Source: Parabacteroides goldsteinii DSM 19448 = WAL 12034 (GTDB lineage Bacteria; Bacteroidota; Bacteroidia; Bacteroidales; Tannerellaceae). Taken from it: 64,000 nucleotides of DNA. The stretch is from the NCBI RefSeq assembly GCF_000969835.1, contig NZ_KQ033913.1:746859-810858 (forward strand), written 5' to 3'. Positions within the stretch are counted from its first letter, which is position 1. Each line of letters opens with the position of its first letter. Shown here one piece after another: positions 1 to 8,992 of this stretch. A program made the position numbers and the translations under genes. The notes beneath the pieces are model-generated. The model did not search any database and was not told where the DNA came from. It saw only the letters and a program-made list of their open reading frames with translations.

Positions 1-1
1 G

Positions 2-2200
2 GGTAAGGAAACGCCTCAGGCTATTGTAAGCCGGCCCCTGATGGATGTGTTTTTCAACTTTTCACCGCATATCGTTGCCGGAGCCATTAGCTATCCTATC
101 TATAGTGAGACGGTTTTTATTGTAGATAAGGACGGGAAACAGGATAGTTATATGGAACCGAATATGACTATTTATCCTTCCTTTACCGATGTGTTTACTT
201 TTGATATGTTGGAAGGAACGAAGGATGCCCTGAAGGACCCGGAAAAGATCTTGATTTCGGAAAGTCAGGCTAAAAAGATATTCGGTACGGAATCGGCTGT
301 CGGCCGGAGAATGAAAGCGAAAGATACCAGAGGGCGGTTGGCCGGCCTTTTTACCATACCTGAGATGGATTATACGGTGGGAGGTGTCTATAAGGATTTT
401 CCGGTAAACGGTATCCTCCAGAATGCTGTCTATGTGAAACTGGATGATAAGGAGGGTTTGAATGATTGGGGAAGTTCTAATTATTATGCTTATATCCGTC
501 TGGATAGCCCCGAAGCCGCAAAGGATTTGACAAACGACTTTCTGGATTATTATAAAAAGCACGAGATAGGGAAAAATATGCCGTGGTCTACCGATGACCT
601 GAATTTACGGCTGACTCCTTTGACGGAGCTTCATTATGTAACGGATGTTCTTTATGACATGGTTCCTAAGACTAGCCGTCAGACGATATTGGTTCTGATT
701 GCCATCGCATTTGTTATTATGCTTATTGCCGGTATCAATTTTACCAATTTCAGTACGGCTTTGACTCCGATGCGTATGAAAAGTATCAATACGCAAAAGG
801 TGCTGGGTAGTTCTAATGCAACATTACAGTTCTCTTTATTGATGGAAGCGGTCTGTATCAGTGTCGTGGCTTTCTTGTTGGCATTATGGATCGTCCGTAT
901 GACGGCAAGCAGTCCCATAGCAGGCCTGATCAATGCGGATATCTCTTTTTCCGCTCATCCGGTGTTGATTTCGTTGACGGCTCTGCTATCTGTGCTGGTC
1001 GGAGTGCTGGCCGGGATTTATCCGTCTTATTATATGACATCTTTCTCGCCGGCGCTGGTGCTGAAAGGTAATTTCGGACTTTCTCCCAAAGGAAGGGTAT
1101 TGAGGAACGTACTGATCAGTGTGCAGTTCATTTCTTCATTTGTTTTGATTATGGGCGCTATGTTCATGTATTTGCAAAATAACTTTATGCGAACCAGTTC
1201 GTTGGGATACGACAAAGATCAAATCATCGTGACAGACCTGACGGCTACAGTCTTAAACAGTAAAGACGCTTTCACGAATCGTATGAAATCGTTCTCCGGT
1301 ATTGAGGATGTGACCTGTGCGGAGTTTCTGCTGGCCAGCCAGGATCAGTATATGACCTGGGGACGTGAACTGAATGGTAAAAATATTCAGTATCAGGTGA
1401 TGCCGGTCGATCCTTCTTTCCTGAAGGTACTGAATATTGCAGTAAGTGACGGACGGGATTTCCGGGAAGAAGATACTTTGACGGAGCATGGTGCCTATAT
1501 ATTTAATGAACGTGCGCGAAAGACTTACGACATTCAGCTGGGGGATAAGATCGGTGATATGGAGGTGATTGGTTTTGTTCCGGATATCAAGTTCGCTTCT
1601 TTCCGTACGGAGGTGGTTCCGATGGCATTCTTAGTGCGTGGTAAAAGTTATTCGGGAGGTGCGGCGTTTGCATATATCAAGGTAAAAGCCGGTTCGGATA
1701 TGGGAGCAGCCATGGCGCATGTCAAGAATGTAATGAGTGAGATTCATCCGGATTATCCTTTCGACATTACTTTCTTTGATAAAGTGCTGAATAATTTATA
1801 TGAAAAAGAAACGAGTCTGGGAGCATTGATCACATTATTCAGTCTGATAGCCGTCTTTATCTCGATGGTGGGTGTCTTTGGTCTGGTAGTATTCGACAGC
1901 CAGTATCGCAGAAAGGAAATAGGTGTCCGCAAGGTGATGGGGTCTTCCGTGTCGCAGATTCTGATTATGTTTAACAAAACGTATGTCCGTATCCTGTTGA
2001 TATGCTTTGTGTTGGCCGCTCCGTTGACCTGGTATGCCATTCATGCCTGGTTGGAGAACTTTGCTTACCGTACTCCGATCTATTGGTGGGTATTCATACT
2101 GGCTTTCCTGCTGGTGTCGGCTGTGACGATCGTCACTGTTACCTTCCAGAACTGGCGGGCGGCAAGCGAAAATCCGGTAATAAGCATAAAAACAGAATAG
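2..2200 (+). CDS. FtsX/MacB-type ABC permease, copy 1 (5' end outside window)
   Basis: Inner-membrane permease subunit of a MacB/FtsX-type ABC system, which usually works as an efflux or mechanotransmission partner of a separate ATPase. The reading frame is open to the left edge of the window, so the true start lies upstream; about 55 N-terminal residues present in the paralogues are missing. Two FtsX modules can be seen, each with a periplasmic MacB-like domain followed by membrane segments. The coupling motif MKSINTQKVLGSS follows the first membrane core and RRKEIGVRKVMGSS marks the second. The C-terminus ends NPVISIKTE like its neighbours. It is the first of six tandem paralogues on the same strand; no ATPase gene is in the window. 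Substrate unknown. Confidence 0.9.
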   Translation, partial: GKETPQAIVSRPLMDVFFNFSPHIVAGAISYPIYSETVFIVDKDGKQDSYMEPNMTIYPSFTDVFTFDMLEGTKDALKDPEKILISESQAKKIFGTESAVGRRMKAKDTRGRLAGLFTIPEMDYTVGGVYKDFPVNGILQNAVYVKLDDKEGLNDWGSSNYYAYIRLDSPEAAKDLTNDFLDYYKKHEIGKNMPWSTDDLNLRLTPLTELHYVTDVLYDMVPKTSRQTILVLIAIAFVIMLIAGINFTNFSTALTPMRMKSINTQKVLGSSNATLQFSLLMEAVCISVVAFLLALWIVRMTASSPIAGLINADISFSAHPVLISLTALLSVLVGVLAGIYPSYYMTSFSPALVLKGNFGLSPKGRVLRNVLISVQFISSFVLIMGAMFMYLQNNFMRTSSLGYDKDQIIVTDLTATVLNSKDAFTNRMKSFSGIEDVTCAEFLLASQDQYMTWGRELNGKNIQYQVMPVDPSFLKVLNIAVSDGRDFREEDTLTEHGAYIFNERARKTYDIQLGDKIGDMEVIGFVPDIKFASFRTEVVPMAFLVRGKSYSGGAAFAYIKVKAGSDMGAAMAHVKNVMSEIHPDYPFDITFFDKVLNNLYEKETSLGALITLFSLIAVFISMVGVFGLVVFDSQYRRKEIGVRKVMGSSVSQILIMFNKTYVRILLICFVLAAPLTWYAIHAWLENFAYRTPIYWWVFILAFLLVSAVTIVTVTFQNWRAASENPVISIKTE

Positions 2201-2242
2201 CGGATGGATCATTAGATTTATAAATTTAGTACAGATACTATC

Positions 2243-4597
2243 ATGAAAACAATTATCAGGAATTTATTAGGAGTTGTCCGTCGTTTTAAAATGGCGACTC
2301 TATTGAATGTGATGGGTTTAAGTATAGCCTTTGCTGCCTTTATAATTTTAATGATCCAGTTACAATATGACTGGGGGTTCGACAGGTTCCAAAAGAATGC
2401 AGAACGGATTTACCGGGTAGGACTTTATACTCCGGATTGGGGGAACCAGGTGGTTGTTTCTCCCCCTTTTGCAGAGGCTTTCGTTCAATCGTCTCCCCAT
2501 ATAGAGACGGGTGCATTACTTTCTTCCTGGGGTAGCCAGCTTGCATTAAAAAGGGGAAATGATACGAATGAAACGAGTTTCTGGTGTCCGGTAAATGCAA
2601 TAACTCCTGAATATGCTTCTGTATTTGACTTTCAGATGTTGGAGGGGAAGATAGAAAGCCTGGATAATCCGGGGTATGTTTTGATAGCACAGAGCCAGGC
2701 AGAAAAGTTTTTCGGAGATGAACCGGCTGTCGGCAAACAGTTGACAGCCGATAAGTTATCTTTTGTTGTGGGTGGCGTATATAAAGATTTTCCTCAAAAT
2801 TCAGTGATACAAAATGCCGTATACAGGAGAATCGGTGAAAAGGAGAATCAGGATAATTGGAATGCCAACGGCTACCAGTTATATGTGTTACTGGATGATC
2901 CCGGTAAAAAAGACCAGATAATTGCTGACTTCAAGAATCATTTCAACCATGAATATTATGATTGGAAAACGAAAGATGTGAGACTGACCCAACTGACCGA
3001 TATTTATTATGAGGCAGATGCCCGTTTTGATTCACAGAAAGACAAAGGTAATAAAACGATGGTGTTCGTGTTATTTACCATCGCTGTATTGATTGTTGTC
3101 ATTGCCGGGATTAATTTTACGAATTTCAGCAATGCACTTGTTCCCATGCGTATCCGGAGTATCAATACGCAGAAGGTGCTGGGAGGATCGGATAATACGT
3201 TGCGCTGTGCCATGTTGGTTGAAGCGGTAGCGATCTGTCTGTTTTCTTTCATCCTTTCCTTGTTTATTGTGAAAGGGATGGCTAATACCTGGCTGGCCGA
3301 TATGGTCAGTGGAGAACTTTCATTGAAAGCCAACATTCCTTTATTGATAGGGGCGGGAGTACTGGCTGCTCTTACCGGCCTGCTGGCCGGAGCATATCCT
3401 GCCTGGCATATAACATCGTTTTCTCCTGCCTTGGTTCTAAAAGGATCGTTTGGATTGTCTCCTTCCGGTAAAAGGATGAGAAGTTTGCTGGTCTCTTTCC
3501 AGTATGTCATCTCTTTTGCTCTGATTATTGCCGCTTTGTTTATTTATTTGCAGAATCATTACATGCTGGCCTCTTCTTTAGGTTTCGATAAGGAGCATGT
3601 GGCTATTGTGGAATTGAACGGCCAGTTGATAAAGAATATAGAGGCCGTGGAAAATCGATTAGAGCAGGAAGTCTCTGTGCAGGAAGTTTCTTTTGCGGAA
3701 GATTTACTTTCGGCAAGTGATGAATATACCGACTTTGGCCGTGGTTACAGGGAGAATAACGTACAGTTCAAAGTGTTTGTCGTTTCACCGGATTTTCTTA
3801 GGCTGATGAACATTCCTGTTATTTCGGGACGGGATTTCCTTCAGGAAGACAGTAAATCGGTAGGGGGCGTTTACCTGTTTAACGAAGCGGCCAGATTGCA
3901 ATATGATCTGGTTGCCGGTGAATATATCACGGGAAATGAATGGTATGAGGCTCCTCCCGCTTTGATTGCCGGGTTTATAGATGATATTAAGTATGCTTCG
4001 TTCCGCACGGAAGTGGCTCCGATGGCTTTTTATGTTTCGCCTGCGGCAGGGTATCGGCCGAGATATGCCTATATCAAAATAAAAGCGGGGGCGGATATCC
4101 GGGATGCAGTGGCTTCGATCAGGAAAGCCTTGACTTCGATAGATAAGAATTTCCCGGCCGAGATCAGGTTTTATGATACGATATTGAATAATCTCTATAA
4201 GCGGGAGCTGAGCATCGGTTGGCTGATCTCTTTATTCAGCCTGATAGCCGTTTTTATATCGGTTGTCGGTGTGTTGGGGCTGGTTATTTTTGAGAGCGAA
4301 TACAGAAAGAAAGAGATAGGTCTACGGAAAGTTCATGGTGCTACCACTTCGCAGATATTGCTTATGTTCAATAAAGTCTATGTCCGTATCCTGATTGTCT
4401 GTTTCGTCCTGGCAATACCGGTTGCCTATTACGGGGTGAACCGTTGGATGGTTTATTTTGCCTATAAGATTCCGATGTATTGGTGGGTATATGCGGTCGC
4501 TTTTGTGGTCGTTTCCGTTATAACATTCCTGACGGTTACTTTCCAGAACTGGAAGACTGCCAATGAAAATCCGGTAGAAAGTATAAAAACAGAATAG
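2243..4597 (+). CDS. FtsX/MacB-type ABC permease, copy 2
   Basis: Full-length 784-residue permease. Hydrophobic segments lie near residues 18-40, 273-296, 325-350, 370-395, 416-441, 662-685, 713-732 and 746-770, giving the expected two FtsX domains with two large periplasmic MacB-like domains between them. Coupling motifs RSINTQKVLGG and RKKEIGLRKVHGA are visible. It begins 42 bp after copy 1, with no promoter or terminator between them, so the two are probably co-transcribed. It is more diverged from copies 3 and 4 than those are from each other. As for all copies, the partner ATPase is not visible here and the substrate is unknown. Confidence 0.93.
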   Translation: MKTIIRNLLGVVRRFKMATLLNVMGLSIAFAAFIILMIQLQYDWGFDRFQKNAERIYRVGLYTPDWGNQVVVSPPFAEAFVQSSPHIETGALLSSWGSQLALKRGNDTNETSFWCPVNAITPEYASVFDFQMLEGKIESLDNPGYVLIAQSQAEKFFGDEPAVGKQLTADKLSFVVGGVYKDFPQNSVIQNAVYRRIGEKENQDNWNANGYQLYVLLDDPGKKDQIIADFKNHFNHEYYDWKTKDVRLTQLTDIYYEADARFDSQKDKGNKTMVFVLFTIAVLIVVIAGINFTNFSNALVPMRIRSINTQKVLGGSDNTLRCAMLVEAVAICLFSFILSLFIVKGMANTWLADMVSGELSLKANIPLLIGAGVLAALTGLLAGAYPAWHITSFSPALVLKGSFGLSPSGKRMRSLLVSFQYVISFALIIAALFIYLQNHYMLASSLGFDKEHVAIVELNGQLIKNIEAVENRLEQEVSVQEVSFAEDLLSASDEYTDFGRGYRENNVQFKVFVVSPDFLRLMNIPVISGRDFLQEDSKSVGGVYLFNEAARLQYDLVAGEYITGNEWYEAPPALIAGFIDDIKYASFRTEVAPMAFYVSPAAGYRPRYAYIKIKAGADIRDAVASIRKALTSIDKNFPAEIRFYDTILNNLYKRELSIGWLISLFSLIAVFISVVGVLGLVIFESEYRKKEIGLRKVHGATTSQILLMFNKVYVRILIVCFVLAIPVAYYGVNRWMVYFAYKIPMYWWVYAVAFVVVSVITFLTVTFQNWKTANENPVESIKTE

Positions 4598-4685
4598 CAA
4601 TCATGCAACATTTCTGAATTTATTACGTATTTATTAAAAAGTTGTTTGGTGAACAACCTTAAATCGAAGTAATAATTCAATTGAT

Positions 4686-7061
4686 ATGAAAACTATTTTA
4701 AGAAACTTTGTCAGCGTGCTTCGCCGTTTCAAAATGGCGATGTTGCTGAATGTATTTGGATTAAGTATCGCTTTTGCAGCTTTTATGGTGATTATGATGC
4801 AGGTGAATTACGACTACACGTTCGATTCCTGCCAGCCGGAAGCTGATGCAATCTACCGCATGGACATGGACTTTCAGGGAAAAGCGAGTGCCGTCTTCAG
4901 CCGTCCTTTTGCAAGAGGCTTTACAGAGTCATCGCCCCATATTAAGGCCGGCATGATTATGGCGTCGTGGAATTCCGAACTTTTTTATAGTGTCGAACGG
5001 CAAGGGGAGAGGCTGAATTTCCAGGACCCGGTCGTGAATGCTTCGCCCGGGATTACCCGTGTCTTTCATTTCGATATGGTGGAAGGAGATGAAACGGCAT
5101 TGGATCAGCCGGAAACTGCCATCATTCCCGAAAGTATGGCGCGTCGCTTGTTCGGAGATGAGTCGGCTATAGGAAAACGGCTGATGAATGTAGAGACGGG
5201 AAGTACGGTAGCAACAATAAGCGGCGTCTTTAAAGATTTCCCCCTTAATTCTTCCATCCGGAATATTATCTACCGGCAGATGCACCCGAAAGAAAACTAC
5301 GATACTTGGAATAATCAGAATTATTTCTTCTTTTTCCGAATGGATGATCCTGCTAATACGAAGGATGTGAAAGAAAACTTTATGAAGAATTTTGATGCAT
5401 CCCAACAGTTCGGTAAGGATTTTGACTGGGAGAAAGATGGTATTGACCTGCGTATCACACCGCTTCCCGAGCTACATTTCCTGGAAAATGTTTCTTTCGA
5501 CTCGATGCCGAAGGCCAGCCGTCAGACGGTGCGTGTTTTGTTTGCTATAGCTTTTGTTATCTTACTGATTGCGGGTATCAACTTTACCAATTTCAGTACG
5601 GCACTGACACCGATGCGTATCAAAAGTATCAATACGCAAAAAGTGTTGGGAAGTCCGGATAGTGTGCTTCGTTTGAGTTTGCTGGCGGAGGCGATTATCG
5701 TCAGTGCAGTGGCTTATCTGATTTCGCTGGGGATATTGTTTATAGCCGGTAAGACTTTTATAGCCTCTTTGGTGGATGCCGACATGGCTTTTTCGGCACA
5801 GTCGGGAGTTATTACTACTACGGCGGTTATTGCTGTGGCTGTCGGTGTGTTGGCTGGCCTTTATCCGGCCTGTTATATTACCTCTTTCCCGCCGGCACTG
5901 GTACTGAAAGGCAGTTTCGGACTGTCTCCAAAAGGGAGGTTGCTCAGAAGTACATTGGTCAGTATCCAGTTTATTGCTTCATTTATTCTGATTATCAGTT
6001 CCCTGTTCATGTTTTTGCAGAACCGGTTTATGCAGAATACACCGCTTGGATATGACAAGGACGAATTGATCGTGATGGAGCTGAACGGTAAGGTGAATAA
6101 GAGCCAGGATGTATTGGCGAGTGAGGTAAAAACATTCTCCGGGATTGAAGATATCACTTTTGCCGAACAAGTTTTATCGAGCCGGGACTTCTATATGGGA
6201 TGGGGACGCGAGTATAAAGATAAGGATATTAACTTTCAATGTATCCCGGTGTCTCCTTCTTTCCTTCGTGTGATGGGGATTAAAGTGACCGACGGACGCG
6301 ATTTTCGCCCGGAAGATGACTTGAAAGATACGGGATGCTATATATTTAATGAGAAAGCCCGTGAGATGTACGATCTGGAACTGGGGGATAAGATTGACGG
6401 TGGCGAGATTATTGGTTTTATGCCTAATATCAAGTTTGCTTCTTTCCGCAACGAAGTTTCACCAATGACTTTCTATGTCTGGGGAAAATACTATTGGGGA
6501 GGGGAAGTCGACAGTAAATATTATGCAGCAGCCTATGTCAGGGTAAAGGCCGGCAGTGATTTGCGTGCGGCAATGAAACATATTCAGGCTTCATTAAAGA
6601 AGATCGATCCGGTTTATCCTTTTAAAGTCTCTTTTTATGACGAGATATTACAACGTACCTATGTAAAGGAACTGAAGATCAGTAACCTGATCACCCTGTT
6701 CAGTGTCATTGCGATCTTAATCTCCATAGTGGGAGTCTTCGGACTGGTGGTGTTTGAGAGTGAATACAGACGTAAAGAGGTGGCTGTCCGCAAAGTATTA
6801 GGATCGTCCACTCCGCAAATATTGGTACTGTTCAACAGGAGTTATCTGATTATTCTGGTTATTTGTTTTATCTTGTCGGCTCCTGTGGCTTTCTATGGCG
6901 TATATCGCTGGTTGGAGAACTTTGCTTACCGTACTCCGATGTACTGGTGGGTATTTCTGGCAGCCTTTATTATTGTTTCGGTTATCACCTTTATAACCGT
7001 AACTTTCCAGAACTGGCATGTCGCTAATTCAAATCCGGTGGAGAGTATAAAGTCGGAGTGA
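4686..7061 (+). CDS. FtsX/MacB-type ABC permease, copy 3
   Basis: Full-length 791-residue permease with the double FtsX plus MacB-like periplasmic architecture, the SINTQKVLGS coupling motif and RRKEVAVRKVLGSS in the second module. It is the closest paralogue of the broken copy 4: the two genes align without an indel for the first 1.5 kb of copy 4, so this copy serves as the intact template. An 88-bp gap separates it from copy 2. That gap contains a short inverted repeat (GTTGTT/AACAAC) but no sigma-54-like site, so copies 1-3 probably form one transcript. Confidence 0.93.
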   Translation: MKTILRNFVSVLRRFKMAMLLNVFGLSIAFAAFMVIMMQVNYDYTFDSCQPEADAIYRMDMDFQGKASAVFSRPFARGFTESSPHIKAGMIMASWNSELFYSVERQGERLNFQDPVVNASPGITRVFHFDMVEGDETALDQPETAIIPESMARRLFGDESAIGKRLMNVETGSTVATISGVFKDFPLNSSIRNIIYRQMHPKENYDTWNNQNYFFFFRMDDPANTKDVKENFMKNFDASQQFGKDFDWEKDGIDLRITPLPELHFLENVSFDSMPKASRQTVRVLFAIAFVILLIAGINFTNFSTALTPMRIKSINTQKVLGSPDSVLRLSLLAEAIIVSAVAYLISLGILFIAGKTFIASLVDADMAFSAQSGVITTTAVIAVAVGVLAGLYPACYITSFPPALVLKGSFGLSPKGRLLRSTLVSIQFIASFILIISSLFMFLQNRFMQNTPLGYDKDELIVMELNGKVNKSQDVLASEVKTFSGIEDITFAEQVLSSRDFYMGWGREYKDKDINFQCIPVSPSFLRVMGIKVTDGRDFRPEDDLKDTGCYIFNEKAREMYDLELGDKIDGGEIIGFMPNIKFASFRNEVSPMTFYVWGKYYWGGEVDSKYYAAAYVRVKAGSDLRAAMKHIQASLKKIDPVYPFKVSFYDEILQRTYVKELKISNLITLFSVIAILISIVGVFGLVVFESEYRRKEVAVRKVLGSSTPQILVLFNRSYLIILVICFILSAPVAFYGVYRWLENFAYRTPMYWWVFLAAFIIVSVITFITVTFQNWHVANSNPVESIKSE

Positions 7062-7217
7062 CCGGAAAGTTATTTTCCTTTATGAATGTCTAATAATTTG
7101 ACAGCATTGTCTAATTATTAGACATTCATTTTTAAGGCGTGAGCCAAATGTTTTTGATTGACAAAGAGTTATCGTTTTGGCATGTTATTTGAACGAATTG
7201 GATAAAAAGAGGTCAAT
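7062..7217 (+). promoter_or_regulatory. Sigma-54-like promoter with upstream double palindrome (before copy 4)
   Basis: This intergenic region carries TGTCTAATAATTTGACA at 7087-7103 (one mismatch) and TGTCTAATTATTAGACA at 7108-7124 (perfect 8-1-8 palindrome), 21 bp apart in register. A -24/-12 element TTGGCATGTTATTTGA lies at 7177-7192, close to the sigma-54 consensus TTGGCACG-N4-TTGC. It ends 26 bp before the ATG of copy 4. The palindromes fit an upstream activator site for an NtrC-family response regulator. The outer arms 7082-7098 and 7113-7129 also form a 17-bp stem, so termination of copy 3 is an alternative or additional role. Confidence 0.6.
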
Positions 7218-8955
7218 ATGAAAACGATATTACGAAACTTTATCAGTGTACTCCGCCGTTTCAGGATGGCGACTTTGTTGAATATTCTGGGATTAAGTAT
7301 TGCTTTCGCTGCATTTATGGTGATCATGATGCAGGTAAGTTATGATTATACGTTCGATTCCTGCCAGCCGGAATCAGAAGCGATCTATCGGATGGATATG
7401 CAATATCAGGGAGAACAGGTAGCCATTATGAGCCGTCCTTTGGCGAGGGCTTTTACAGAATCGTCGCCGCATATCAAAGCAGGAACCCTTATGACATCGT
7501 GGACTTCCGACGGGTTTTACAGTGTCGAACGGAGCGGTGAGATACAAAACTTTCAGGATCCGATAGCGACAGTTACCCCCGACTTTACCCGTGTTTTCCA
7601 TTTCGATATGGTGGAAGGCGATGAAACGGCGCTGGAGCAACCGAAGTCGGCCATGATTCCCGAAAGCATCGCTAATCGCCTGTTCGGTAATGAATCGGCT
7701 ATCGGTAAACAGTTGATGGGCGGGACATCGGGAAAAGTAGTTGCGATCGTCAACGGTGTTTTTAAAGATTTTCCCCGTAATTCATCTGTCCGCAATATCA
7801 TTTACCTCCAGATGGATCCGAAGGAAAATTATGATGAGTGGGGTAACAGTAATTATTATTTCTTTTTCCGTATGGATGATCCGGCAAATGCGGAAGATGT
7901 GAAGGAAAACTTCAAAAAGAATTTCGATAAGACAAAAATGGCCGGTTCCGATCTGGATTGGGAAAGGGATAAGATCGACCTGCATATCACTCCGCTTACC
8001 CAATTACATTTCCTGACCAACGCTTCTTACGATTCGATGCCGAAAGCCAGTCGTCAGACAGTACAGGTACTGTTTGCCATCGCTTTCATAATCCTGCTGA
8101 TTGCCGGTATCAATTTTACGAACTTCAGCACGGCATTGACGCCGATGCGCATTAAGAGCATCAATACGCAGAAGGTGCTCGGTAGTCCGGATAGCCTGCT
8201 ACGGCTGAGTTTATTGGGAGAGGCTGTCATTATCAGTTTCGTGGCATTCCTGATTTCGCTGGTCGTATTGCATCTGGCTGAAAACTCGTTTATTGCTTCT
8301 CTGGTGGATGCCGATATGTCTTTGGGGGTACAATGGAAAATTATCGGTGTCACAGGGATCATTGCCTTGTTGGTCGGTGCGCTGGCAGGGGGTTATCCGG
8401 CTTGTTACATCACCTCTTTTCCACCGGCCCTGGTGCTAAAAGGGAGTTTTGGATTGTCGCCTAAAGGACGTGTGCTGCGGAGTACGCTGGTCAGTATTCA
8501 GTTTATTGCATCCTTTATCCTGATCATCGGTTCTCTGTTCATGTTCCTGCAAAACCATTATATGCAAAGTGCGCCGCTTGGATATGATAAGGACGAACTG
8601 ATTGTTGTCGAGCTGAACAGTAAGATTAATAAAAACCTGAGTGTGCTGGAAAGTGAGATAAAAACATTTTCAGGAATAGAAGCTATCACGTGTGCCGACC
8701 AGATATTGTCGAGCCGGGACTATTATATGGGCTGGGGACGGAATTATAACGATAAACCGTTTTGTGCTGTCGGCTCCGGTTGCATTCTATGGCGTATATC
8801 GCTGGTTGGAGAACTTTGCTTACCGTACTCCGATCTATTGGTGGGTATTTCCGGTAGCCTTTGTTATTGTTTCGGCCATTACTTTTATAACCGTTACTTA
8901 CCAGAACTGGCAAGTAGCAAATTCGAATCCGGTGGAAAGTATAAAGTCGGAGTAA
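7218..8955 (+). pseudogene. FtsX/MacB-type ABC permease, copy 4, broken by a 638-bp internal deletion
   Basis: The gene starts like copy 3 and aligns to it at a constant offset of 2532 bp down to about 8756, within the second periplasmic domain. The sequence then jumps to the equivalent of copy 3 position ~6865 and aligns at a constant offset of 1894 to the stop. The missing 638 bp is not a multiple of three, so the 5' frame runs into unrelated sequence and stops at 8966, while the true C-terminal tail (APVAFYGVYRWLENFAYRTP to the end) continues in another frame to 8955. The lost part includes the rest of the second periplasmic domain and the first membrane helix of FtsX module 2. A functional permease is unlikely, though a truncated product of about 510 native residues could be made. 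Confidence 0.9.
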
Positions 8956-8992
8956 TCCGGCTTTAGAATGGATGCCATAAAAACAAACTGAT

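Noticed and set aside
8692..8955. Separate 87-residue membrane protein after permease copy 4
   Set aside because: Its sequence from APVAFYGVYRW onward is the C-terminal tail of the permease in a shifted frame; it is part of the pseudogene.
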